Source: Geobacter sp. UBA4074
GTDB lineage: Bacteria; Desulfobacterota; Desulfuromonadia; Geobacterales; Pseudopelobacteraceae
Assembly: GCA_002383415.1 (NCBI GenBank)
Contig: DFYU01000067.1
Span: 11,148 to 19,972, forward strand
DNA: 8,825 nucleotides
Direction of reading: 5' to 3'
The translations under genes were made by a program, and so were the position numbers. The notes beneath the pieces are model-generated. The model did no database searches. It was not told where the DNA came from and worked only from the letters and a program-made list of their open reading frames with translations. Each line of letters starts with the position of its first letter. Position 1 is the stretch's first letter. Positions 1 to 8,825 of the stretch are shown piece by piece.

Positions 1-2
1 CC

Positions 3-3000
3 ATGCGCCGTAAAGATTCACTGCTTGAAGACAACCCGTTCTGGTATCGGGATGCCATCATCTATCAGGCCCACATCAAAGCCTTTGCCGATTCCAATGC
101 CGACGGCATCGGCGACTTCCGGGGCTTGATGGGCAAACTGGACTATCTGCAGCAACTTGGCATCACGGCGCTCTGGATACTGCCGTTCTACCCGTCTCCA
201 CTGCGGGATGACGGCTACGACATCGCCGATTACTACAACGTCAACCCCAGCTACAACACCTTGCGCGAGTTCAAACAGTTTCTGCGGGAGGCCCACAACC
301 GGGGGCTGCGTGTGATCACCGAGCTGGTGCTGAACCATACCTCGGACCAGCACCCCTGGTTCCAGCGTGCCCGCCTGGCCAAACCGGGGTCATCACACCG
401 GGATTACTACGTCTGGAGCGACAGCCCCGAGAAATACCAAGAAACGCGGATCATCTTTCAGGATTTCGAGGCATCAAACTGGACCTGGGACCCGGTGGCC
501 AAGGCCTACTACTGGCACCGTTTCTACAGCCACCAGCCCGATCTCAACTTTGACAACCCCAAGGTGCAGCAGGAGATGCTCAAGGTAATCGACTTCTGGA
601 TGCGGATGGGGGTTGACGGCGTCCGTCTGGACGCAGTGCCCTACCTGTTCGAACGGGAGGGCACCAACTGCGAAAACCTGCCGGAAACCCATGAGTTTCT
701 CAAAAAACTGCGGGCCCACCTGGATCGTTCCTACAAAAACCGGATGCTGCTCTCCGAGGCCAATCAGTGGCCTGAAGATGCCGCCGCCTACTTCGGCGAC
801 GGCGACGAGAGCAACATGGCCTTCCACTTCCCCCTGATGCCCCGTATGTTCATGGCCATCGAGATGGAGGACCGTTTCCCGATCGTCGATATCCTGGACC
901 AGACCCCGGCCATCCCTGAAGGCTGTCAGTGGGCAATCTTTCTGCGTAACCACGATGAACTGACCCTGGAGATGGTCACCGACGAGGAGCGGGACTACAT
1001 GTACCGGGTCTACGCCTCCGACCCGCGGGCACGGATCAACCTCGGTATCCGCCGCCGCCTGGCGCCGCTGATGGGTAACAATCGCCGCAAGATTGAACTG
1101 ATGAACATGCTGCTGTTTTCCATGCCCGGCACGCCGATCATCTATTACGGTGACGAGATCGGCATGGGCGACAACTACTTCCTGGGGGATCGCAACGGCG
1201 TGCGCACCCCGATGCAGTGGAACCCTGACCGTAACGCCGGCTTCTCCCAGGCCAGCGCCCACAAGCTGTTCCTGCCGGTAATCATCGAGGCGGATTATCA
1301 CTATGAATCGGTCAACGTAGAAAATCAGGAGCGCAACCCGTCCTCCCTGCTCTGGTGGATGCGGCGCACCATCGCCATGCGCAAACGATTCAAGGCCTTT
1401 GGCTGCGGAGCGTTGGAGATGGTTCCCTCTGACAATCCCAAGGTGCTAACCTTCATCCGCAGTCATGGAGAAGAGACGCTGCTGGTGGTGATCAACCTCT
1501 CTCGCTTTGCCCAGACAGCATCGGTTGATCTTTCCCGGTATGCCGGACTGATTCCCGAAGAGGTCTTCAGTCGCAACCGTTTCCCGATGATTCAGGAGGC
1601 CCGTTACCACTTCACCCTTGGCCAATACGACTATTTCTGGTTTGCACTGCGCAGTACCGAGGCATACTCCGAGACCTGCAGTGACGAATGCCTGCAGCTC
1701 AAGTTGCGCGAGGGCCAGCCCTGGTGGGACGTGGTAAAGGGAAAAAACGGGGAACGTCTGTGTGGCGAAGTCATGCCCCACTATCTGCAGCGGGTCTTCT
1801 GGTTTTTCGGTAAAGGTCGCACCACCAGACGGATCAAGGTGCTCGACAGTTTTCAGATCCGTCAGGATGAGCACCTGTTTTTACTGACATTTTTTCAGGT
1901 AGACTACACGGAGGGCGATGCCGAGACCTATCTGATCCCGATGAACTGGCTCTCCACTGATCAGATTCAGGCCGTGGCTGACCGACATCCACTCTCGATC
2001 ATCACCACGCTCAGCCTTGGCGAGGTGGAGGGGGTACTGTGCGATGCGATTTACTTCGAAGAGTTCAGAACCATCCTGTTCGGGTTGATCAGCGACCGCA
2101 CGAAACTGCAGGGCACGGGCGGCTCACTGCTGCTCGGATTGCAGGGCAGCGGGGTAACCAGAACCTCGCCGCCCAGGGCAGACCTGTTCCCCAGCCGGGT
2201 CGTAGCGGTACAACAGAACAACACCAGTATCCTGTATGGTGACCAGTTGCTGTTCAAGATGTACCGCAAGCTTGATGAAGGGATCAATCCGGAGCCGGAA
2301 ATTCTCAAGTTTCTGGCCGGCAAGAACCGCTTCCAGCATGTGCCGGTCTATGCCGGCAAGATCGAGTACCACACCGCTGCTGGCAAGACCTATGACCTGG
2401 GCGTGCTACAGACCTATATCGAGTGTCACGGCGACGCCTGGCGCAACACCCTGACCAGCCTGTCCCAGTTTGTTGAACACCTGCTGTCGCACCGACATGA
2501 CCTGCCAAAGCTGCCGACTCAGCTGCCAAGCCTGCTCGAGGTTGTGGAGAGCGGCATCCCTGACCAGTTCCGTGATCTTGTGCGCGGCCTGCACCTTGAG
2601 ATGGCCCTGCTGCTCGGTCGCCGTACCGCCGAGATGCATCGGACCCTGGCGTCCGGCACGGCAAACAGCCCCTGGACCCGGGAAGAGTTCTCCACCCTGT
2701 ACCAACGTTCACTCTTTCAGTCGATGCGCGGGCTGGTGCGCAAGAACTTCCAAAAATTGACCGCACAGCTGGCAACACTGCCGGAGCAGGTTCAGGAACA
2801 AGCCACCCGGGTACTGGCTGCGGAAAAAGAACTGATCAGCATTCTCCAGAAGATCACCGGCCGGCGGATCTCTGCCATGAAGTGCCGCATCCACGGCGAC
2901 CTGCACCTGGGACAGGCGCTGTTCACCGGCAAAGACTTCGTGTTCATTGATTTTGAAGGCGAACCGTCCCATTCACTCAATGAGCGGCGCCTGAAGCGCT

Positions 3001-3335
3001 CTCCCCTGCGGGACGTGGCCGGCATGATTCACTCGTTTCATTACGCCGCCACAACCATCCTGACCCACCATAACGCCAGCCACCCGGAAGACCGTGCACT
3101 GCTTGAACCATGGCTTGACGCCTGGTACGTCTATGTGAGCGGCACCTATTTAAAGGCATACCTGCACACCATGAAAAACTCGCCACTGCTGCCAGAAAAC
3201 AAGGCCCACCTTGCGATCATGCTGCGCTGCTACCTGATCCAGCGGGTAGTTCACGAACTGGGGCATGACCTGCACAATCACCCGGAAGGCATCGAGCTCT
3301 CGCTGCGCGGCATTGAGATGCTCCTGAAGGACTAG
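3..3335 (+). CDS. treS: Trehalose synthase / maltokinase fusion (TreS-Mak)
   Basis: Bifunctional cytoplasmic enzyme. The N-terminal GH13 half interconverts trehalose and maltose; the C-terminal half phosphorylates maltose with ATP to maltose-1-phosphate, which feeds GlgE-type glucan synthesis. TreS covers about residues 10-555. It shows the N-terminal block WYRDAIIYQAHIKAF (14-28), NHTSDQHPWF (111-120), the nucleophile D210 in VDGVRLDAV, the acid/base E252 in SEANQW, and D318 in RNHDE. YYGDEIGMGDNYF and RTPMQWNPDRNAGFS (381-415) are typical of TreS rather than other amylases. Residues about 559-700 fit the maltokinase N-terminal cap. The kinase-like part follows, with FKMYRKLDEG (751-760), the catalytic loop IHGDLHLGQ (963-971, D966) and DFEGEP (983-988, metal-binding D983). 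The 1110 residues match the usual length of such fusions. The start is the first Met, 13 residues before WYRDA as expected, but its ribosome site lies outside the window, so an earlier start cannot be excluded. No disruption is seen. Confidence 0.95.
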   Translation: MRRKDSLLEDNPFWYRDAIIYQAHIKAFADSNADGIGDFRGLMGKLDYLQQLGITALWILPFYPSPLRDDGYDIADYYNVNPSYNTLREFKQFLREAHNRGLRVITELVLNHTSDQHPWFQRARLAKPGSSHRDYYVWSDSPEKYQETRIIFQDFEASNWTWDPVAKAYYWHRFYSHQPDLNFDNPKVQQEMLKVIDFWMRMGVDGVRLDAVPYLFEREGTNCENLPETHEFLKKLRAHLDRSYKNRMLLSEANQWPEDAAAYFGDGDESNMAFHFPLMPRMFMAIEMEDRFPIVDILDQTPAIPEGCQWAIFLRNHDELTLEMVTDEERDYMYRVYASDPRARINLGIRRRLAPLMGNNRRKIELMNMLLFSMPGTPIIYYGDEIGMGDNYFLGDRNGVRTPMQWNPDRNAGFSQASAHKLFLPVIIEADYHYESVNVENQERNPSSLLWWMRRTIAMRKRFKAFGCGALEMVPSDNPKVLTFIRSHGEETLLVVINLSRFAQTASVDLSRYAGLIPEEVFSRNRFPMIQEARYHFTLGQYDYFWFALRSTEAYSETCSDECLQLKLREGQPWWDVVKGKNGERLCGEVMPHYLQRVFWFFGKGRTTRRIKVLDSFQIRQDEHLFLLTFFQVDYTEGDAETYLIPMNWLSTDQIQAVADRHPLSIITTLSLGEVEGVLCDAIYFEEFRTILFGLISDRTKLQGTGGSLLLGLQGSGVTRTSPPRADLFPSRVVAVQQNNTSILYGDQLLFKMYRKLDEGINPEPEILKFLAGKNRFQHVPVYAGKIEYHTAAGKTYDLGVLQTYIECHGDAWRNTLTSLSQFVEHLLSHRHDLPKLPTQLPSLLEVVESGIPDQFRDLVRGLHLEMALLLGRRTAEMHRTLASGTANSPWTREEFSTLYQRSLFQSMRGLVRKNFQKLTAQLATLPEQVQEQATRVLAAEKELISILQKITGRRISAMKCRIHGDLHLGQALFTGKDFVFIDFEGEPSHSLNERRLKRSPLRDVAGMIHSFHYAATTILTHHNASHPEDRALLEPWLDAWYVYVSGTYLKAYLHTMKNSPLLPENKAHLAIMLRCYLIQRVVHELGHDLHNHPEGIELSLRGIEMLLKD

Positions 3336-3488
3336 TGCGCCGGATTACGCTCGCTGAACGAAAACGTTTTCCTGAAAGGGTACAAACATGCAATTATCCC
3401 ATATTGCGACGCCTGCTCTTGCACGACAGACAACAGCCTGCGCCCGGCAGCGCGAGACGTCTGCATCAACCACCGGAGCTACCCCACT
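3336..3488. other. Gap between TreS-Mak and the DUF389 gene
   Basis: This 153-base gap holds the 12-bp palindrome (3360-3371), the short ORF from 3388, a second small palindrome AGACGTCT (3455-3462), and the DUF389 ribosome site (3474-3478). The frame shared by TreS-Mak and the DUF389 gene has no stop codon across the whole gap. No stem followed by a T-tract is present, so transcription probably continues from the first gene. It is the longest gap in the window and the most likely place for an internal promoter, but I see no clear one. Confidence 0.5.
3360..3371. promoter_or_regulatory. 12-bp perfect palindrome, possible operator
   Basis: The sequence GAAAACGTTTTC is a perfect 12-bp inverted repeat, 24 bases after the TreS-Mak stop and just before the Shine-Dalgarno of a short ORF. 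It is AT-rich in an otherwise GC-rich region. Such symmetric sites are typical of dimeric repressor binding, but I do not recognise the motif and see no convincing -35/-10 pair beside it. A chance occurrence is possible. Confidence 0.3.
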
Positions 3489-3492
3489 ATGA
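3388..3492 (+). CDS. Possible 34-codon small ORF coupled to the DUF389 gene
   Basis: ATG at 3388 is preceded by AAAGGG (3375-3380) at 7 bases spacing. The frame runs 34 codons and ends in TGA at 3490-3492, which overlaps the ATG of the DUF389 gene (3489-3491) as ATGA, the usual arrangement for translational coupling. The peptide begins MQLSHIATPALARQ and is rich in Ala, Thr, Arg and Gln. It has no hydrophobic segment and no recognised motif. It could be a leader peptide, a small protein or chance. Codon use cannot be judged at this length. The same layout recurs before the gene at 6561, which raises interest but does not prove translation. Confidence 0.3.
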   Translation: MQLSHIATPALARQTTACARQRETSASTTGATPL

Positions 3493-5057
3493 CCAGTGCG
3501 CAAATCCGCTACTACACCAAAAAACTGAAAGACTTTCTGGCCCTTAAGACCGAGATGGTCAACCATCAGGCTATCATCAAAGAGGTGGCCTCAGGGGTTG
3601 AACGTTCCTGGGTCTACTATCTGATGCTGCTGATGTCCGGTCTGATCGCCCTGTTGGGGCTTCTAACCAACAGCGTGGCCGTGGTGATCGGCGCCATGCT
3701 GATCTCGCCCCTGATGGGGCCGATCATCTCCTCCGGCCTGGCACTGACCATCGGCGATCTGGCCCTGGCCCGGCGCGCCTTCCGTACCATCGCCATCAGC
3801 GTCGGCCTGACCATCCTGGTAACCGCCTTCTTTACCCTGCTGTCGCCCCTCAAGGAGCCCACCAGCGAGATCCTGGCCCGGGTACGGCCCAACATCTATG
3901 ATCTGTTTATTGCGGTACTATCCGGCATTGTGGGAGCCGTGGCCCTCTGCACCAAACGCAACTACCTGATCACCGCCACCGGCGTGGCGGTGGCCACGGC
4001 GGTTATCCCCCCCTTGAGTGTGGCCGGCTACGGCCTGGGCACCGGCCAGCTGATGCTGGGCATGGGCGGTTTTCTGTTGTTTTTCACCAACTTTGTGGCC
4101 ATCGTGCTCACCTCGGACCTGGTATTCTTCATCATGGGTTTCCGCACCAGCCATGTGGAGACCATCCAGTACTCGCAACGCACCCGGCTGCTGGTAATCG
4201 GCGGCCTGATGCTTTTGATCTCGATCCCGCTGGTCTACACGCTGGTGGTGGATCTACGCAAGATGAACACCAGCAAACGGATCGAACGGGTATTGAAGAA
4301 ACACCTTAATCAGCAACAATCATCGCGTATGACCGGCTACACCTACCAGTCCCGCAAGGACGGGGTACAGATCCGGGCAACCGTCAACACGGTCAGAAGA
4401 ATTGCTAAGCCGCTTGAACAAAAGATTGAGCAGGAGTTGCAGGCCGATTTCAAACCGCCGGTCAACCTGTATCTGGAGCAGGTGCTGGTGGCCTCGGAAC
4501 GGTTGCCCGAGCAGATTGAAAGCAGCAAACCCAGTGAGGAGACGCCCACCGAGATACACAACAAGGTGGTGCGACTGGTACACAACGCCGAGCGGGAACT
4601 GGCCGCCCTGCTGGCCCCGTTTCCGGTCAGAAACGTGCGGCTCAGCTTCGCCACCCAGGCACAGCCCCTGGGGCTTTCGGCAGTGGTGCGCCGTGATTGG
4701 CCGGTCAACGAGGATGAGCTGTTACTCTTAACCCGCCAACTTGAAAAAGCCCTGCAGCTGCCGCTGATTGTCTCGTTCAGGACTGCGCCCCTGCTGCCGA
4801 CGCTGCTGCTTGACGACGACGGCAAGCTCAACCAGGAGAGCCAGCAGGCCTTGAGCCTGATTGCGCAATTACCGGGTGGCGTGACCGGCTACCGCCTGCA
4901 ACTGGAGGCCAGCGGGCGCAATGACCGACAGCTGGCGTCCGTGGTCCGGCGCCACCTGATAACCAAGCTGGGAGTGCCGGAATCCTCCATCAGCACCCAA
5001 TACAAACGCAGCACCGCCCGACAGACGGAAGCCACGCTGCGTATCATGAGACGCTGA
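3489..5057 (+). CDS. DUF389-family integral membrane protein (TIGR00341-like)
   Basis: A 522-residue inner-membrane protein of a family without an established function. A short soluble N-terminus (1-39) precedes about seven hydrophobic segments, roughly 40-60, 62-85, 98-118, 137-155, 158-180, 187-217 and 232-254. The signature GAMLISPLMGPIISSG (68-83), together with the polytopic segments after it, identifies DUF389. Residues 255-522 are soluble. The last 95 or so (about 425-520) resemble an OmpA-like fold: a strand, then LNQESQQALSLIAQL (447-461), strand YRLQLEAS, helix QLASVVRRHLITKLGV (481-496), and a closing strand ATLRIM. The Asp and Arg that bind peptidoglycan in true OmpA domains are not seen. 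The start is supported by CGGAG (3474-3478), 10 bases upstream; it is the only in-frame ATG, GTG or TTG after the TreS-Mak stop. Next to trehalose genes and a ClC gene, an osmotic or envelope role is plausible but inferred. Confidence 0.88.
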   Translation: MTSAQIRYYTKKLKDFLALKTEMVNHQAIIKEVASGVERSWVYYLMLLMSGLIALLGLLTNSVAVVIGAMLISPLMGPIISSGLALTIGDLALARRAFRTIAISVGLTILVTAFFTLLSPLKEPTSEILARVRPNIYDLFIAVLSGIVGAVALCTKRNYLITATGVAVATAVIPPLSVAGYGLGTGQLMLGMGGFLLFFTNFVAIVLTSDLVFFIMGFRTSHVETIQYSQRTRLLVIGGLMLLISIPLVYTLVVDLRKMNTSKRIERVLKKHLNQQQSSRMTGYTYQSRKDGVQIRATVNTVRRIAKPLEQKIEQELQADFKPPVNLYLEQVLVASERLPEQIESSKPSEETPTEIHNKVVRLVHNAERELAALLAPFPVRNVRLSFATQAQPLGLSAVVRRDWPVNEDELLLLTRQLEKALQLPLIVSFRTAPLLPTLLLDDDGKLNQESQQALSLIAQLPGGVTGYRLQLEASGRNDRQLASVVRRHLITKLGVPESSISTQYKRSTARQTEATLRIMRR

Positions 5058-5093
5058 CGGCGTAGTCGCGGGTTGTGCGATCCCGACGCCGTC
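5056..5093 (+). other. Bulged hairpin in the DUF389-ClC gap
   Basis: GACGGCGT (5056-5063) pairs perfectly with ACGCCGTC (5086-5093). Inside it, CGGG (5069-5072) pairs with CCCG (5082-5085), leaving a 5-base bulge on the 5' side and a 9-base loop. The stem begins within the stop codon of the DUF389 gene. No T-tract follows, so it is not a normal intrinsic terminator. It could protect or process the transcript, or affect access to the ClC ribosome site, which begins 7 bases after the stem. Confidence 0.45.
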
Positions 5094-5112
5094 CACCATT
5101 GGAGAGAGATGC

Positions 5113-6480
5113 ATGAAGGAACATTTTACTGAACAGGCCACCCTGTTTATCAGCGTTATCAAATGGTCGTGCTATGCGACACTGGTCGGCATCCTGGTGG
5201 GCTGCGGCACCACGGTGTTCCTGCGTACACTCAATTGGGCCTCCGGCACGGCTCAGCTGGTTCCCCAGCAGTACCTGCTACTGCCGTTGGTGATTCTTGC
5301 CAGCAGTGCCCTGGTGCGCTGGCTGGCCCCCGAGGCGGCCGGACACGGCACCGAAAAGGTGATCGAGGCGGTACACAAGCGGATGGGCAAGATTCCGGTG
5401 GCGGTGATACCGGTCAAACTGGTGGCAACCGTCATCACCCTTGCCGGTGGCGGCTCTGCCGGCAAGGAGGGTCCGGCAGCCCAGATCGGCGCCGGTTTGG
5501 CATCGGCCTGTGCCGACCTGCTGCGGGTCAACGATGTAGATCGCCGCAAGCTGGTGATCTGCGGCATCAGCGCAGGTTTTGCCACGGTGTTCGGCACGCC
5601 GGTGGCCGGCGCCATCTTCGGGGTTGAGGTGCTGGTGCTGGGCCAGATGTTCTACGATGTGCTGTTCCCCTGCTTTGTCGCCGGGGTGGTGGGCTACCAT
5701 GTGGCCCTGCGTCTAGGGGCCAGTTTCCCCCACGACCTGCTGCCGCCGATGCCGACCTTCAGCGGCTGGAGCATGATCGAGATCATCATGCTGGGTGTCT
5801 GGTGCGGACTTGCGGCGCTGCTACTGATCGAAGTCATGAAACTGGGTGAACGCTGCTTCGCTAAACTGGGCTGGCACTGGTCGCTCAAGGCGTTATTGGG
5901 TGGCCTGCTGCTGGTAGTGATCGGGCATTTTGGATCGCAGAGCTACCTCGGCCTCGGGCTGGAAACCATGCATCAGGGGCTGCAGGGCCAGGCCCTGCCA
6001 GCCGGCGCCGTGCTCTGGAAGAGCATCGCCACCTCGATCACACTCGGCAGCGGCGGCAGCGGCGGTGTGGTCACGCCGATCTTCTTTGTCGGCACCGCTG
6101 CCGGCAACCTGTTTGCCCAACTGTTCAGCCCTGAGTACCTGGCGGCCTATTCGGCCATCGGCATGACAGCACTGCTGGCCGGCGCCGCCAACACCCCGAT
6201 AGCCGCCTCGGTCATGGCCATCGAACTGTTCGGCTCAGAGATGGCCCCCTATGCGGCCCTGGCCTGCATGGTCAGCTTCCTGATCGCCGGGTATCGCAGC
6301 ATTTACCCCAGTCAGATCCTGGGCGCCCAGAAAAGTGCCTCGCTGGAGGCGCCCACCGGCATGCCTATCAGCGAACTGCGGCAGGTCACCCTTAAGGCCC
6401 GGCAAACGCCGTTTACTCCTAAGCCGCGCACACCGGACAAACACGAACCGACGACCGGAACAGAACCTGATCATCGATAA
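5113..6480 (+). CDS. ClC-family anion channel/transporter
   Basis: Polytopic inner-membrane protein of the voltage-gated chloride channel family (COG0038), 455 residues, moving chloride or a related anion. Family landmarks in order: APEAAGHGT (72-80) at the first selectivity motif, GGSAGKEGPAAQIGAG (113-128) with gating glutamate E119, GISAGFATVFGTPVAGAIFGVE (151-172), GSGGSGGVVTP (312-322) at the second anion-binding motif, AGAANTPIAASVMAIELFG (356-374), and Y398 at the position of the anion-coordinating tyrosine of E. coli ClcA. Two key positions differ from ClcA: H78 replaces the central Ser107, and V173 replaces the internal proton glutamate Glu203. The hydrophilic tail (about 402-455) contains no CBS domain. 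The start has GGAGAGAG (5101-5108) four bases upstream. An ATG at 5109 is out of frame and stops after 7 codons. GKEGP rather than GREGT argues against the fluoride-exporting branch. Whether this is a channel or an exchanger cannot be told from sequence. Confidence 0.93.
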   Translation: MKEHFTEQATLFISVIKWSCYATLVGILVGCGTTVFLRTLNWASGTAQLVPQQYLLLPLVILASSALVRWLAPEAAGHGTEKVIEAVHKRMGKIPVAVIPVKLVATVITLAGGGSAGKEGPAAQIGAGLASACADLLRVNDVDRRKLVICGISAGFATVFGTPVAGAIFGVEVLVLGQMFYDVLFPCFVAGVVGYHVALRLGASFPHDLLPPMPTFSGWSMIEIIMLGVWCGLAALLLIEVMKLGERCFAKLGWHWSLKALLGGLLLVVIGHFGSQSYLGLGLETMHQGLQGQALPAGAVLWKSIATSITLGSGGSGGVVTPIFFVGTAAGNLFAQLFSPEYLAAYSAIGMTALLAGAANTPIAASVMAIELFGSEMAPYAALACMVSFLIAGYRSIYPSQILGAQKSASLEAPTGMPISELRQVTLKARQTPFTPKPRTPDKHEPTTGTEPDHR

Positions 6481-6484
6481 GGAG
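6478..6484 (+). promoter_or_regulatory. Strong Shine-Dalgarno overlapping the ClC stop codon
   Basis: TAAGGAG fuses the ClC stop codon TAA (6478-6480) with a near-consensus ribosome site. It lies 8 bases before ATG 6493, which opens only a 23-codon frame. It is about 76 bases too far upstream to serve the trehalose-phosphate synthase at 6561. A ribosome finishing the ClC gene would be well placed to reinitiate at 6493. Confidence 0.5.
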
Positions 6485-6492
6485 ATGGCCGC

Positions 6493-6560
6493 ATGAGGAT
6501 CACCCCCAACACCTGTCTCCAGCCGAATGCAACCACGTTCGAGGGGAGGTTTGATACTGC

Positions 6561-6564
<4 letters not shown>
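6493..6564 (+). CDS. Possible 23-codon small ORF coupled to the T6P synthase gene
   Basis: ATG at 6493 has the site TAAGGAG at 8 bases spacing, better than that of the long gene downstream. The frame runs 23 codons and stops at TGA 6562-6564, which overlaps the ATG of the synthase gene (6561-6563) as ATGA. The peptide begins MRITPNTCLQPN, with one Cys and no membrane segment, and is not recognised. It could be a leader peptide that carries ribosomes to the next start, or a small protein. Its frame differs from that of the synthase, so it is not a missed N-terminus. The signal and overlap are seen directly; translation is inferred. Confidence 0.4.
6545..6549 (+). promoter_or_regulatory. Ribosome binding site of the T6P synthase, long spacing
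   Basis: GGAGG, within GAGGGGAGG (6541-6549), lies 11 bases before ATG 6561, longer than the usual 5-9. An in-frame TGA at 6552-6554 rules out any earlier start, so ATG 6561 is well supported despite the spacing. Initiation may be helped by ribosomes ending the short ORF at 6564. Confidence 0.6.
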
Positions 6565-8791
<2,227 letters not shown>

Positions 8792-8795
<4 letters not shown>

Positions 8796-8825
8796 TCGAA
8801 CTGTTCAGCGATACCGGAATGGCGG
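8792..8825 (+). CDS. Start of a downstream gene, truncated by the window end
   Basis: ATG at 8792 overlaps the T6P synthase stop (TGA 8793-8795) as ATGA, indicating translational coupling. The window gives 11 codons, MIELFSDTGMA, too few to identify a family. By context a trehalose-6-phosphate phosphatase (OtsB) is the most likely product, since it is the next pathway step and commonly adjoins otsA. That is inference from position only. GGACGGGGG (8781-8789), inside the upstream gene, is purine-rich but a weak match to a ribosome site. Confidence 0.6.

Noticed and set aside
474..1301. Long minus-strand ORF of 275 codons opposite TreS
   Set aside because: It lies fully within the well-supported TreS domain; its product is His/Val/Gly-rich with no family features. 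It is the antisense shadow of a GC-rich gene.
3447..3464. Small stems around AGACGTCT and GCAG/CTGC in the first gap as a terminator or riboswitch
   Set aside because: The stems are only 4 bp, mutually exclusive and lack a T-tract; no known riboswitch core is recognisable.
3335..3547. GTG-started 70-codon ORF spanning the first gap
   Set aside because: It overlaps the start of the DUF389 gene out of frame by about 60 bases, has no suitable ribosome site, and its Pro/Arg/Leu-rich product looks like noise.
5056..5093. Intrinsic transcription terminator after the DUF389 gene
   Set aside because: The stem is followed by CACCATTGG, not a T-run, and the next gene follows within 20 bases of the stem.
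5109..5132. ATG at 5109 as the start of the ClC gene or a third coupled short ORF
   Set aside because: It is out of frame with ClC, stops after 7 codons, and the GGAGAGAG site ends immediately upstream of it, so ATG 5113 is the better start.
5113..6480. Fluoride-exporting ClC-F identity for the ClC protein
   Set aside because: That branch has a GREGT motif at the gating glutamate. This protein has GKEGP, so the assignment is not supported.

Overview
The window is a compact, GC-rich bacterial stretch with every recognisable gene on the + strand. It holds four complete long genes and the first codons of a fifth. The theme is trehalose metabolism combined with membrane transport. In order: a trehalose synthase-maltokinase fusion (3-3335), a DUF389-family membrane protein (3489-5057), a ClC-type anion channel/transporter (5113-6480), a membrane-anchored trehalose-6-phosphate synthase with an N-terminal sensor-like module (6561-8795), and a gene starting at 8792 that overlaps the previous stop by ATGA and leaves the window after 11 codons. 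Base composition, GGAG-type ribosome binding sites and protein types fit a Gram-negative proteobacterium, possibly of the Geobacter/Desulfuromonadales kind. That assignment is an impression from protein style, not a database result.

Trehalose logic: OtsA-type enzymes make trehalose-6-phosphate from a nucleotide-sugar glucose and glucose-6-phosphate. A phosphatase, perhaps the gene starting at 8792, would release trehalose. TreS interconverts trehalose and maltose, and the fused maltokinase makes maltose-1-phosphate, the donor for GlgE-type alpha-glucan synthesis. The window therefore carries both a synthetic entry into trehalose and an exit towards glucan. GlgE and GlgB are not in the window, but may lie upstream of base 1.

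The two integral membrane genes lie between the trehalose genes, in the same direction and with gaps of 55 to 153 bases. No intrinsic terminator is visible in any gap, so one transcript is plausible. A trehalose (compatible solute) module with an anion channel/transporter and a membrane protein of unknown function suggests an osmotic or envelope-stress unit. This is inference from context.

The most unusual points are these. (1) The trehalose-6-phosphate synthase has about 265 extra N-terminal residues: two membrane segments, an extracytoplasmic domain of about 130 residues and a HAMP-like linker, as in a sensor kinase but with a glycosyltransferase as output. (2) The ClC protein keeps the gating glutamate but has Val at the internal proton-glutamate position and His at the central serine position. 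(3) The DUF389 protein ends in a region that reads like an OmpA-type fold. (4) Two gaps each contain a short ORF (34 and 23 codons) with its own Shine-Dalgarno, ending in an ATGA overlap with the next gene. (5) There is a perfect 12-bp palindrome in the first gap and a bulged hairpin in the second. No RNA genes, insertion sequences, CRISPR arrays or long repeats were seen.
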